Assembly: GCA_023818745.1 (NCBI GenBank)
Contig: JAMWBY010000003.1
Location: forward strand, 1 to 32,672
Source of the DNA: Candidatus Omnitrophota bacterium
GTDB taxonomy: Bacteria; Ratteibacteria; UBA8468; B48-G9; JAFGKM01
Length of the DNA stretch: 32,672 nucleotides
Direction of reading: 5' to 3'
The translations under genes and the position numbers were made by a program. Below the pieces are notes generated by a model. That model was not told the origin of the DNA and searched no databases. It worked only from the letters and a program-made list of their open reading frames with translations. Each line of letters begins with the position of its first letter. Position 1 is the stretch's first letter. Positions 17,189 through 24,590 of the stretch are shown here, piece by piece.

Positions 17189-17723
17189 TTACATTCCCTT
17201 TAATTTCTATTGTATTTTTTTCAATATTGTAAATAATTCTTTCACCAGAAAATGTATTTTTCCCTCTTTTAATTAAAGGTTTTTCTTCAAAAATCATTTC
17301 TTTTTTGCTGTCAATATATGTTAATTTTCCACATGAAATTTCCATTGTTATTTTTTCTTCTTTTTTGTCTTTATACAAAATTGAAACTTTTCCTGTAATA
17401 ATTATCTCTTTAATTCTTTGTGTGTCAGGGTCTACTTTTATTTCTCCTTTTCCCCCTTTGTCAGTTTTTATTTCAATTATTTCAGAGGATGTTTTAAGAG
17501 AAAAAGAAGGAGAAGAAATTTTAACATCTTTATTTTCAGCGATTTCAGCACTTTCTCCATTTAAAGTGATTGAAAAATCTTGAGAAAATTGTTTTAAAGA
17601 AAATTTTTTTATTCTTTCTTCATTAATAAGAACATTTTTTTCTTCTTTTTTACTGCAATTGGTAAAAATATTTGAAATAAAAACGATAGCAAAAATCAAT
17701 AGGTATTTAATTAAGTTTTTCAT
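17151..17723 (-). CDS. LptC/LptA-like lipopolysaccharide transport protein
   Basis: 190 residues. The N-terminus is a signal or anchor (about 4-22) ending in a Cys (FTNCSKK, Cys23), so a lipoprotein is possible, although Asn at -1 is unusual for the lipobox. Residues about 38-95 look like LptC (FSLKQFSQDFSITLNGESAEI, then alternating strands). Residues about 115-185 have OstA/LptA-type strands, such as GKLTYIDSKKEMIFEEKPLIKRGKNTFSGERIIYNI, then IEIKGNVNVEI. Such proteins form the periplasmic beta-jellyroll bridge that carries LPS to the outer membrane. Family assignment rests on pattern and layout rather than invariant residues. It follows the HinT gene by 19 bp and overlaps the SpoIID gene. 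No lptB/F/G is nearby. Confidence 0.7.
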   Translation of the reverse strand: MKNLIKYLLIFAIVFISNIFTNCSKKEEKNVLINEERIKKFSLKQFSQDFSITLNGESAEIAENKDVKISSPSFSLKTSSEIIEIKTDKGGKGEIKVDPDTQRIKEIIITGKVSILYKDKKEEKITMEISCGKLTYIDSKKEMIFEEKPLIKRGKNTFSGERIIYNIEKNTIEIKGNVNVEIYPEEKSGN

Positions 17724-17742
17724 TTGTTTACTTTTTATTTTA

Positions 17743-18078
17743 TTAACCAGGTGGCCACATCAATATTCTTCCACCCAAAAGATGGAAATGAATGTGGTCA
17801 ACGCTCTGTCCTGCATTTCTGTTCGTATTGATTACTATTCTATATCCTGATTCTTTAATTCCTTCTTTTTCTGCTATATCACATCCGATTTTTAACATTT
17901 TTCCAAGAAGTGTAATTTCATCTGTTTGGTATAATTTTGCAATATGTTTTTTAGGTATTATGAGGATATGAACTGGTGCTTGAGGATTTATATCTTTTAT
18001 ACATAGAACATCCTCATCCTCATAGACCTTTGCGCTTTTTATTTCACCATTTACAATTTTACAAAAAATACAATCCAT
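17743..18078 (-). CDS. HIT family protein, HinT type (purine nucleoside phosphoramidase)
   Basis: 111 residues, typical of HinT. The histidine triad is His95-x-His97-x-His99 in VDHIHFHLLGG, and the C-terminus MWPPG is the HinT hallmark. The N-terminal CIFCKIVNGEI (3-13) is also standard. HinT hydrolyses adenosine phosphoramidates and acyl-AMPs such as lysyl-AMP in the cytoplasm. It starts one base after the infB stop, so its link to translation initiation may reflect co-expression. A second, different HIT protein is encoded at 24087-24590. Confidence 0.95.
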   Translation of the reverse strand: MDCIFCKIVNGEIKSAKVYEDEDVLCIKDINPQAPVHILIIPKKHIAKLYQTDEITLLGKMLKIGCDIAEKEGIKESGYRIVINTNRNAGQSVDHIHFHLLGGRILMWPPG

Positions 18079-18079
18079 T

Positions 18080-20053
18080 TCAAACTCCTTTTAATTTTTT
18101 GGGAATTTCTATTAAGTTATATGACTGAATTATATCTCCTTCTTGGAAATCATTAAAGTTGTTAATACCAATTCCGCATTCATTATTATATCCTACCTCA
18201 TTTACTGGGTCTTTAAATCTTTTTAAACTTGATAAAACTCCCTCAAAGATTATTTTCCCATTTCTTATAATTTTTACCTTTGTATTCCTTACAACTTTAC
18301 CATCAACTACAACACAACCAGCAATTACCATATCCTTTGACAATTTAAAAACTTTTTTTACAAGTGCCTGACCAATAAGTTCTTCTTTAATATCGGGTTC
18401 AAGCATCCCTTCTAATGCTCTTATAATATCGTCTCCGATATCATATATAATATCATAAGTTCTGATTTCAACATTCTCTTTTTTAGCAATTTCTTTTGCT
18501 TTTGGATCAATTTGAACTTTAAATCCAAGGACAATCCCATTTGAAGCAGAAGCAAGAAGAACGTCCGATTCACTTATAGGGCCTGTGCCAGAATGAATGA
18601 TATTAACTTTTACTTCATTTTGAGGGATTTTTTCTATTATATTTTTTATAGCATCTATTGAGTTATAGAAATCAGTTTTAAGAACAACGTTGAGTTCTTT
18701 TATATCTCCTTTTTTTATTTCTTCATATAGGTCCTTTAAAGTTAGTTTTCTTACTGGTATTACTTTACTTTTTTCTTTTTTCTTTTCTTCTATTATTTCT
18801 TTTGCTTCTTTTTCTGACTCAACCACTTTAAATTTTTCACCAGGAATAGCTACTTCATGTGCTCCAAGAATTTCCACAGGTGATGATGGACCTACTTTTT
18901 CTAATCTTTGGCCCCAGTCGTCAATTATTGCTCTTACCTTACCATATGTATGTCCTACGATAAAAGGGTCTCCTACTTTCAATTGGCCATTTTCAACAAT
19001 GATACTTATTACTGGACCTTTAAATCTATCAAGATATGATTCAATTACTGTTCCTTCCGCTCTACAATTTATTCTTGCTTTCAATTCAAGCATTTCTCCA
19101 AGTAGAAGTATCATTTCAAGAAGTTCATTTATACCTTCTCCTGTCAATCCAGAAACATTTACATAGATTGTATCTCCACCCCATTCCTCAGGAATGAGTC
19201 CATATTCAGAAAGTTGTTTTTTTATTTTTTCTGGATTAGCATTTGGTTTATCAATTTTATTTATTGCAACTATTATAGGTACTTTTGCTGATTTTGCATG
19301 GTTTAATGCTTCAATCGTTTGTGGTTTTATCCCTTCATCTGCTGCAACAACAAGGACTACAATATCAGTGACTTTTGCTCCCATCGCTCTCATTGCTGTA
19401 AATGCTTCATGTCCTGGCGTATCAAGAAAAACAATAGAACCTTCGGGTAAATTTACCTTATAAGCACCAATTTTTTGAGTTATCTGACCCACTTCTTTTT
19501 CCGCAATTCTACTATTTCTTATTTTATCAAGTATAGTTGTTTTGCCATGGTCCACATGTCCCATTATTGTTACAACTGGACACTTTGGTATAAATATAGG
19601 TTCTGGTTCTTTTTTTTCTTTTAATTCTTCAACTTTTTTCTCCTCTTTAAATATGGGAATAAAATTGAAATTTTCACATATTTTCTGAATAATATTTTTA
19701 TCAATTGTCTGATTTATGTTAGCAACAATTTTAATGCTTAATAGATATTTTAAAATTTCAGAAGAAGGAATTTTTATCTTTTTAGAAAGTTCTTTAACAT
19801 TTTCATTCCCTGTTAGAATTATTTCTTTTGGTATTCCTTCTATTTCTTCTTTTTTTGCTTCCTCTTTTTCTGCTGTTTCTGTTTCTTTGGGTTTTTTTAT
19901 TTTTTGTTTTTGAAAATAATCTTCAATTTTTGATAATTCAGTATCACTTAATGAACTTAAAATTTTTTTATCTTTAATACCGATTTTTTTTAATAATTCT
20001 AAAAATTCTTTTGTTGGAATCTTATATTTTTTTGATAATTCGTAAATTCTCAT
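18080..20053 (-). CDS. infB: Translation initiation factor IF-2
   Basis: 657 residues, on the short side because the variable N-terminal linker is brief. An IF2-N module is at 1-50 ([20 protein letters not shown]), then a Lys/Glu-rich linker (about 52-75) and a second IF2-N-like module (about 80-135). The GTPase domain has G1 GHVDHGKT (165-172), G3 DTPGHEAF (211-218) with the catalytic His, and G4 NKID (265-268). Switch text is [10 protein letters not shown], with Lys where most have His. Domains II, III and the fMet-tRNA-binding C-terminal domain follow. The start is fixed by ATGA overlap with nusA (20050-20053). It brings initiator tRNA to the 30S subunit. The rbfA and truB genes that often follow infB are absent. 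Confidence 0.98.
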   Translation of the reverse strand: MRIYELSKKYKIPTKEFLELLKKIGIKDKKILSSLSDTELSKIEDYFQKQKIKKPKETETAEKEEAKKEEIEGIPKEIILTGNENVKELSKKIKIPSSEILKYLLSIKIVANINQTIDKNIIQKICENFNFIPIFKEEKKVEELKEKKEPEPIFIPKCPVVTIMGHVDHGKTTILDKIRNSRIAEKEVGQITQKIGAYKVNLPEGSIVFLDTPGHEAFTAMRAMGAKVTDIVVLVVAADEGIKPQTIEALNHAKSAKVPIIVAINKIDKPNANPEKIKKQLSEYGLIPEEWGGDTIYVNVSGLTGEGINELLEMILLLGEMLELKARINCRAEGTVIESYLDRFKGPVISIIVENGQLKVGDPFIVGHTYGKVRAIIDDWGQRLEKVGPSSPVEILGAHEVAIPGEKFKVVESEKEAKEIIEEKKKEKSKVIPVRKLTLKDLYEEIKKGDIKELNVVLKTDFYNSIDAIKNIIEKIPQNEVKVNIIHSGTGPISESDVLLASASNGIVLGFKVQIDPKAKEIAKKENVEIRTYDIIYDIGDDIIRALEGMLEPDIKEELIGQALVKKVFKLSKDMVIAGCVVVDGKVVRNTKVKIIRNGKIIFEGVLSSLKRFKDPVNEVGYNNECGIGINNFNDFQEGDIIQSYNLIEIPKKLKGV

Positions 20054-21021
20054 TTTGAAATATTTTCTTCCTTTTTATATTCTGAAACTTTGAAAACTTT
20101 AATATTCCAACCTGTTAATTTTGAAGCAAGGCGAACATTTTGTCCTTTTTTACCTATGGCAAGAAATAACTGGTCATCGTTAACTATCACAACCGCCTCT
20201 TTTTTCTCTTCATTAATTAAAACTTCTTTGGGTTGTGCCGGAGATAAAGAATTTTCAATAAATTTAATAATATCCTCATCCCAGCGAACTATTTCTATTT
20301 TTTCATTTCTCAATTCTTTTACAATATTTTTTATTCTATTTGCTTTATCTCCAATACAAGTTCCAACAGGGTCTATTTTTTCATTTTTAGAATAAACAGC
20401 CACCTTTGTTAAATCACCAGGGAATCTTGCAAGTGCTTTAATTTCTACAATTTTTTCTTTGATTTCAGGAATTTCATTTTCAAGCAATTTTCTAACAAAA
20501 TTGGGATGGGTTCTGGATAAAATTAACTGATAATTTCCTTTTGAAGGCGGCCTTACTTCAAGAAGATAACATCTTATTCCATCTCCTATTTTAAAGTGGT
20601 CATTTGGAAGTTTATGATGATATGGAAGAATTGCTTCTGCTTTACCTATGGTTACTATAATATTTTCATTTTCAAATCTTTCAACTCTTCCGCTCACAAT
20701 TTCACCTTCTAAATTTTTAAACTCATTATAAACTGTGTTTTTTTCTGCTTCCTTTATTTTCTGTATTAAGACGTGTCTTGCCGTTTGTGCTGCAATTCTT
20801 TCCCACTGGAAATTAGGAGGTGAAACCTCTTCCCCTTTTGCATTTATAAACTTTATTTCTCCTGTTTCAGAATCTATTTTAATTTTAATATGTTCTGGAA
20901 GTCCTGCCTTTTTTCTATAAACAGTTAAAAGTCCATCTTCAAGAGATTCTATCAAATAATGCCTTTCTATTCCTTTTTCTTTCTCCCAATATTCCAATAA
21001 AGCAACAATTTCCTTTTTCAT
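20050..21021 (-). CDS. nusA: Transcription elongation/termination factor NusA
   Basis: 323 residues from the preferred start. Parts in order: N-terminal RNA polymerase-binding domain (about 1-115), S1 domain (about 120-190; GEIVSGRVERFENENIIVTIGKAEAILP), then KH1 (RFPGDLTKVAVYS, DPVGTCIGDKANRIKNIV) and KH2 (FLAIGKKGQNVRLASKLTGW). There are no C-terminal acidic repeats. Three in-frame ATGs exist (21036, 21027, 21021). The third is chosen because GGAGG (21034-21030) lies 8 bases before it, its MKKEIVALLEYWEKEKGI matches the family start, and the promoter's +1 falls near 21036, which makes the first ATG untranslatable. It is the first gene of the 13-gene run to rho. The rimP gene that usually precedes nusA is missing. 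Confidence 0.97.
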   Translation of the reverse strand: MKKEIVALLEYWEKEKGIERHYLIESLEDGLLTVYRKKAGLPEHIKIKIDSETGEIKFINAKGEEVSPPNFQWERIAAQTARHVLIQKIKEAEKNTVYNEFKNLEGEIVSGRVERFENENIIVTIGKAEAILPYHHKLPNDHFKIGDGIRCYLLEVRPPSKGNYQLILSRTHPNFVRKLLENEIPEIKEKIVEIKALARFPGDLTKVAVYSKNEKIDPVGTCIGDKANRIKNIVKELRNEKIEIVRWDEDIIKFIENSLSPAQPKEVLINEEKKEAVVIVNDDQLFLAIGKKGQNVRLASKLTGWNIKVFKVSEYKKEENISK

Positions 21022-21042
21022 TTCCATAACCTCCATATTTTA

Positions 21043-21071
21043 ATTTTATTTAATTTGCTTTCATCTGTCAA
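21043..21071 (-). promoter_or_regulatory. Consensus sigma70-type promoter of the nusA-rho gene run
   Basis: On the minus strand a perfect TTGACA (21071-21066), spacer 17, then TAAAAT (21048-21043). The expected +1 is near 21036, giving a leader of about 15 bases with GGAGG. It is the best promoter in the window, and the following 13 genes are so close that it may drive all of them. Confidence 0.8.
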
Positions 21072-21083
21072 GTAATGTAAACT
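21055..21083 (+). promoter_or_regulatory. Possible leaderless promoter of the MFS transporter gene
   Basis: TTGCTT (21055-21060), spacer 17, TAAACT (21078-21083), with the -10 box ending 8 bases before ATG 21092. Each box has only four of six consensus bases. It lies over the divergent nusA promoter, so the two could compete for polymerase. Confidence 0.35.
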
Positions 21084-21091
21084 TTTAAAAT

Positions 21092-22276
21092 ATGAGAAAT
21101 ACAACATTTTTAAAAACCAAGGAAGCAATTTCTACAATTATTTTTTTTGGAATAGTAAGCCTATTTGGTGATATTATTTACGAAGGAATAAGAAGTATAA
21201 ATGGTCCTTTCCTTTATTCTCTTGGTGCAAGTGCTTTAATAGTAGGGTTTTTTTCAGGTTTTGGGGAGTTTTTAACTTATATTTTAAGATTTTTATCAGG
21301 TTATTTTATTGATAAAAAAAGGAATTACTGGTTATTTACAATTACAGGATATTTTTTAATATGCAGTTTACCTTTACTTGCATATGTTAAAATATGGCAG
21401 ATTGCAATTTTTTTGTTTTTGGTTGAAAGAATTGGCAAAGGAATAAGAACACCTGCAAGAGACACTCTTATTTCTTTTGCAGGTAAAAATATTGGTTATG
21501 GTAAAAGTTTTGGAATCCATGAGTTATTAGACCAGATTGGAGCAGTCTTAGGCCCTTTAATTTTTTATTTCATTCTTTCAAAATATAAAAATTATTCCAT
21601 TGCATTTAAGTTAATGTGGATACCATTTATTTTTCTTATTGCTTCCCTTATTTTGGCCAAGAAAAACTATAAAATCATAATTGAAAAAAACAACTATGAA
21701 ATGCAAAGAACTAAAGTAAAATTGAATAAATCTTTTGTATTATATATTCTTTTTATATTGTTTTCTGTAGCGGGTGTAATCAACTTTCCCATTATATCAT
21801 ATCATTTTGCAATTAAAGGAAATATGGGATTATCGGAAATTCCAATTTTATATATGATTGCGATGGGAATAGATGGAATCGTCTCTTTTTTTATAGGTGA
21901 TTTATATGATAGAGTTAGATTTAAAACATTATATTTTATTCCATTTTTAACAGTTTTATTATCAGTTTTTGTTTTATCTTTAAATTTTTACTTTTTGCTG
22001 ATGGGGATTATAATTTATGGAATTATTATTGGGTGTCATGAAACAATTTTAAGAGCAACTATTGCAGAAATTATTCCCTTTGAGAAAAGAGGTTTTGCAT
22101 ATGGAGTTTTTAATAGTATTTATGGATTTGGATTTTTCATTGGAGGGTGGCTTATTGGATTTTTATACGAAAAAAATTTAAGTTATATTCTATTTTATGT
22201 AATATGTATTGAAATTATCTCATTTTTGTTTTTATTAACTCTAATAAAAAATGTGGAAAAAATACGGAAGATTTGA
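21092..22276 (+). CDS. Major facilitator superfamily (MFS) transporter
   Basis: 394 residues with about 12 hydrophobic segments spread over the whole length and a charged loop near residues 190-215 between the two halves, as in MFS carriers. The loop after segment 2 (SGYFIDKKRNYW, about 69-80) and the FLVERIGKGIRTPARDTLIS stretch (about 111-130) resemble the MFS signature loop of a subgroup often annotated as permeases near stress or metal genes. The second half repeats this with GDLYDRVRFK. The substrate cannot be inferred. There is no SD; the start may be leaderless from the promoter overlapping that of nusA. The next gene starts inside its last 26 bases. Confidence 0.88.
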   Translation: MRNTTFLKTKEAISTIIFFGIVSLFGDIIYEGIRSINGPFLYSLGASALIVGFFSGFGEFLTYILRFLSGYFIDKKRNYWLFTITGYFLICSLPLLAYVKIWQIAIFLFLVERIGKGIRTPARDTLISFAGKNIGYGKSFGIHELLDQIGAVLGPLIFYFILSKYKNYSIAFKLMWIPFIFLIASLILAKKNYKIIIEKNNYEMQRTKVKLNKSFVLYILFILFSVAGVINFPIISYHFAIKGNMGLSEIPILYMIAMGIDGIVSFFIGDLYDRVRFKTLYFIPFLTVLLSVFVLSLNFYFLLMGIIIYGIIIGCHETILRATIAEIIPFEKRGFAYGVFNSIYGFGFFIGGWLIGFLYEKNLSYILFYVICIEIISFLFLLTLIKNVEKIRKI

Positions 22277-22613
22277 ACTGAGTTTGAATAAGGTAGATAT
22301 TAAAAGTATAAAAATTAAAGATGAAACAGGAAAAATGAGAAGATTAAGAGTATGTAGTGTATGGAGTAACTTTTCAAAATTTACAGATATTTCTGCCTTG
22401 GGTTGCTTATGCAAAGACGAAAAGGGTTATATAGGAGTTTTATTAACTGGTAAAAATGGTGGATATGTAAAAATTGGGAAAAATTTTTTAATTTCTCAGA
22501 ACTTGATAGTTCCTTTTAATTCAATAGGAAAACTCAACTTAAAAAAACTTTTAAAGGGTTATGATATTGAACTGATAGAGATTGAGGAAACAATTTATGG
22601 AATAGAAAAATGA
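22251..22613 (+). CDS. Conserved-looking small protein of unknown function
   Basis: 120 residues, not recognised. It is soluble, basic at the N-terminus, and seems to have a beta-rich core: VDIKSIKIKDETGKMRRLRV, ISALGCLCKDEKGYIGVLLTG, GGYVKIGKNFLIS, and IELIEIEETIYGI at the end. Two cysteines lie close together (CLC). It overlaps the MFS gene by 26 bp, and its stop overlaps the start of cca (ATGA at 22610-22613). That coupling is the main reason to believe it is translated. The start is uncertain: ATG 22251 has no SD, and TTG 22284 or ATG 22335 could be used instead. Location between a transporter and a tRNA-end enzyme gives no clear clue. Confidence 0.6.
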   Translation: MWKKYGRFELSLNKVDIKSIKIKDETGKMRRLRVCSVWSNFSKFTDISALGCLCKDEKGYIGVLLTGKNGGYVKIGKNFLISQNLIVPFNSIGKLNLKKLLKGYDIELIEIEETIYGIEK

Positions 22614-23989
22614 GAAAAAAAATTATACCCGAAGAAATAATAGAAAAAATGAAAGATTTTGCCCTAAGAAAAAATATTCAAGTTTATCTTGTTGGTGGTT
22701 ATATAAGAGATAAGATTATGAAGAAGAAAAATAAGGATATTGATTTTGTAATGGAAGAGGATGCATTGGAGATAGCGGAAGAATTTTCAAAAATGTTTAA
22801 TTTGCCTCAACCTATATTTTACGGAAGATTTGGAACTGCAATGATTGAGATAGAGGATATTAAACTTGAATTTGCAACTGCGAGAAAAGAAAGTTATCCT
22901 AAAAATTCAAGAAAACCCTTTGTTGAAAAAACAACAATTTACCAAGACCTTGAAAGAAGAGATTTTACAATAAACTCTATTGCTCAAAACTTAATTACAG
23001 GAGAAATTTTAGACCCTTTTGATGGGCAAGGAGACATAAAAAGAAAATTAATAAAAACACCGATAGACCCTGATAAAACTTTCTATGATGACCCTTTAAG
23101 AATTTTAAGAGGAATTAGATTTGCTACAAAATTTAAATTTAAAATTGAAGAAAATACTTTGATTGGAATGAAAAAAAATAAGGATAGAATAAAGATAGTA
23201 AGTGAAGAAAGGATTGCTGATGAAATAATAAAAATACTTGAATGTTCAACTCCTTCAATTGGTTTTGAAGTAATGGATGAGATTGAACTTCTTGATATTA
23301 TTTTACCAGAAATTGCAAATTTAAAAGAAAAAAGAACCCACCACCCTTGTAAAGAACTTTTTCCCCATACAATGAAAACACTTGATAATTGTGCAAAAAT
23401 GACAAAAAATGTTTATATAAGATTGGCTTGTTTACTTCATGATATTGGCAAACCATATACTTTAAAAATAGAAAATGGCAAAGTTAGTTTCCATAGACAT
23501 GAGTTTGTTGGAGAGAAAATGAGTTACAATGTTTGTAGAAGATTAAAAATAAGTGAAGAAAATGCAAGATTTATAGGAAAGCTTATAAGATTTCATTTAA
23601 GACCTCATTTACTTGCAAAGGAAAACCCAAGCGATAGTGCTTTAAGAAGATTTATAAGAGAAGTGGGAAAGGATATGAAAGCACTTTTTATTCTTGCAAA
23701 AAGCGATTTAACAAGCAGAAATCCTAAGAAAATCAAGGATGCACTTGAACGCCTTAATAAACTTGAAGATAGAATAAAGGAAATAAACAGGAAAGATAAA
23801 CTCTCTTCTTTTAAATTGGCTATAAATGGTTTTGATATTATGGAAATTTTAAAAATTCCATCTGGGAAAAAAGTTGGCATAATAAAAGATTATCTTGAAA
23901 ATCTTGTAATTGATAATCAATTGCAAAATAAAAAAAGAATATTGAAGAAATATCTAATTGAAAATACTGATAAACTTTTGAATTTATAG
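22610..23989 (+). CDS. cca: tRNA nucleotidyltransferase (CCA- or A-adding) with HD domain
   Basis: 459 residues. The nucleotidyltransferase head has VYLVGGYIRD (25-34), the metal-binding pair Asp43-Ile-Asp45 in DIDFV, KLEFATARKE, RRDFTINSIA and DDPLRILRGIRFATKF, all class II signatures. A C-terminal HD domain follows with CLLHDIGKP (His277-Asp278) and a later FHRHEF/IRFHLRPH set, which may give phosphatase or phosphodiesterase activity as in E. coli Cca. It builds or repairs the 3' CCA end of tRNAs in the cytoplasm. Some lineages split the job between CC- and A-adding enzymes, and poly(A) polymerase looks similar, so exact specificity is inferred. Translation is coupled to the unknown protein upstream. 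A 97-bp gap precedes the next gene. Confidence 0.9.
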   Translation: MRKKIIPEEIIEKMKDFALRKNIQVYLVGGYIRDKIMKKKNKDIDFVMEEDALEIAEEFSKMFNLPQPIFYGRFGTAMIEIEDIKLEFATARKESYPKNSRKPFVEKTTIYQDLERRDFTINSIAQNLITGEILDPFDGQGDIKRKLIKTPIDPDKTFYDDPLRILRGIRFATKFKFKIEENTLIGMKKNKDRIKIVSEERIADEIIKILECSTPSIGFEVMDEIELLDIILPEIANLKEKRTHHPCKELFPHTMKTLDNCAKMTKNVYIRLACLLHDIGKPYTLKIENGKVSFHRHEFVGEKMSYNVCRRLKISEENARFIGKLIRFHLRPHLLAKENPSDSALRRFIREVGKDMKALFILAKSDLTSRNPKKIKDALERLNKLEDRIKEINRKDKLSSFKLAINGFDIMEILKIPSGKKVGIIKDYLENLVIDNQLQNKKRILKKYLIENTDKLLNL

Positions 23990-24086
23990 ATTAATTGAAA
24001 AAATTCTACAGAAATAATAAAATAGAAAATGAAAAGCAAAGTTTTAAAAAAATTTCCTATTTTTACATTACTTGAATTAGAAGAAA

Positions 24087-24590
24087 ATGGATGAAAAAAA
24101 TATATTGTGGGCTCCATGGAGAATGGGTTACATTCTTAAAATAAAAAAAGATATTTGTTTCCTTTGTCAGGAATATAACTCTTCTAAAACTAAATATATA
24201 GTTTATAAAGGGAAATATAGTTTCATTGTATTAAATATTTTTCCTTACAACAATGGACATCTTATGATTTCTCCTATAAGACATATTAAAAATATAGAAG
24301 ACCTAAGTAATGAAGAATTTCACGAAATCTGGAATTTAATAGTAAGTTCTATTAGAGCATTGAAAAAAATTTTGAAGCCAGAGGGATTCAATATAGGACT
24401 AAATATTGGTAAGGTTTCTGGAGCAGGATTGGAAGACCATTTACATATCCATATAGTTCCGAGATGGCAAGGTGATACAAATTTTATGCCGGTTATTTCA
24501 AATACAAAAGTTATTCCTCAATCATTAAATGAAATTGCGAAAATTTTGAAGAAGGAATTTAAAAAGGAAATCAAAAATGTATATCGCTGA
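24087..24590 (+). CDS. HIT domain protein, Ap4A phosphorylase/hydrolase-like with zinc-site cysteines
   Basis: 167 residues. The opening ILWAPWRMGYI and Cys24-x2-Cys27 (CFLC) are typical of the GalT/Ap4A-phosphorylase-like HIT branch, and the triad is His118-x-His120-x-His122 in LEDHLHIHIVPRWQGDTNFMPV. Members phosphorolyse or hydrolyse dinucleoside polyphosphates or related nucleotides; which one is not visible. It differs from the HinT protein at 17743-18078 in length, zinc motif and the WQGDTNF tail. ATG 24087 overlaps the end of a 21-codon open frame (24029-24094) of doubtful meaning. The endonuclease Q gene begins within its last 14 bases, so the two are probably translated together. Confidence 0.88.
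   Translation: MDEKNILWAPWRMGYILKIKKDICFLCQEYNSSKTKYIVYKGKYSFIVLNIFPYNNGHLMISPIRHIKNIEDLSNEEFHEIWNLIVSSIRALKKILKPEGFNIGLNIGKVSGAGLEDHLHIHIVPRWQGDTNFMPVISNTKVIPQSLNEIAKILKKEFKKEIKNVYR

Noticed and set aside
18690-19166. Long plus-strand open frames opposite infB, nusA, rho and lptC/A (for example 158 residues here)
   Set aside because: They are antisense frames of strongly conserved genes, rich in Ser/Phe/Ile as expected from reversed Lys/Glu codons, and lack start signals.
24029-24094. 21-codon frame overlapping the HIT gene start, containing FTLLELEE reminiscent of a prepilin cleavage motif
   Set aside because: Stops after 21 codons, has no hydrophobic pilin helix after the motif and no clear SD. 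A leader peptide is possible but the likeness is probably chance.
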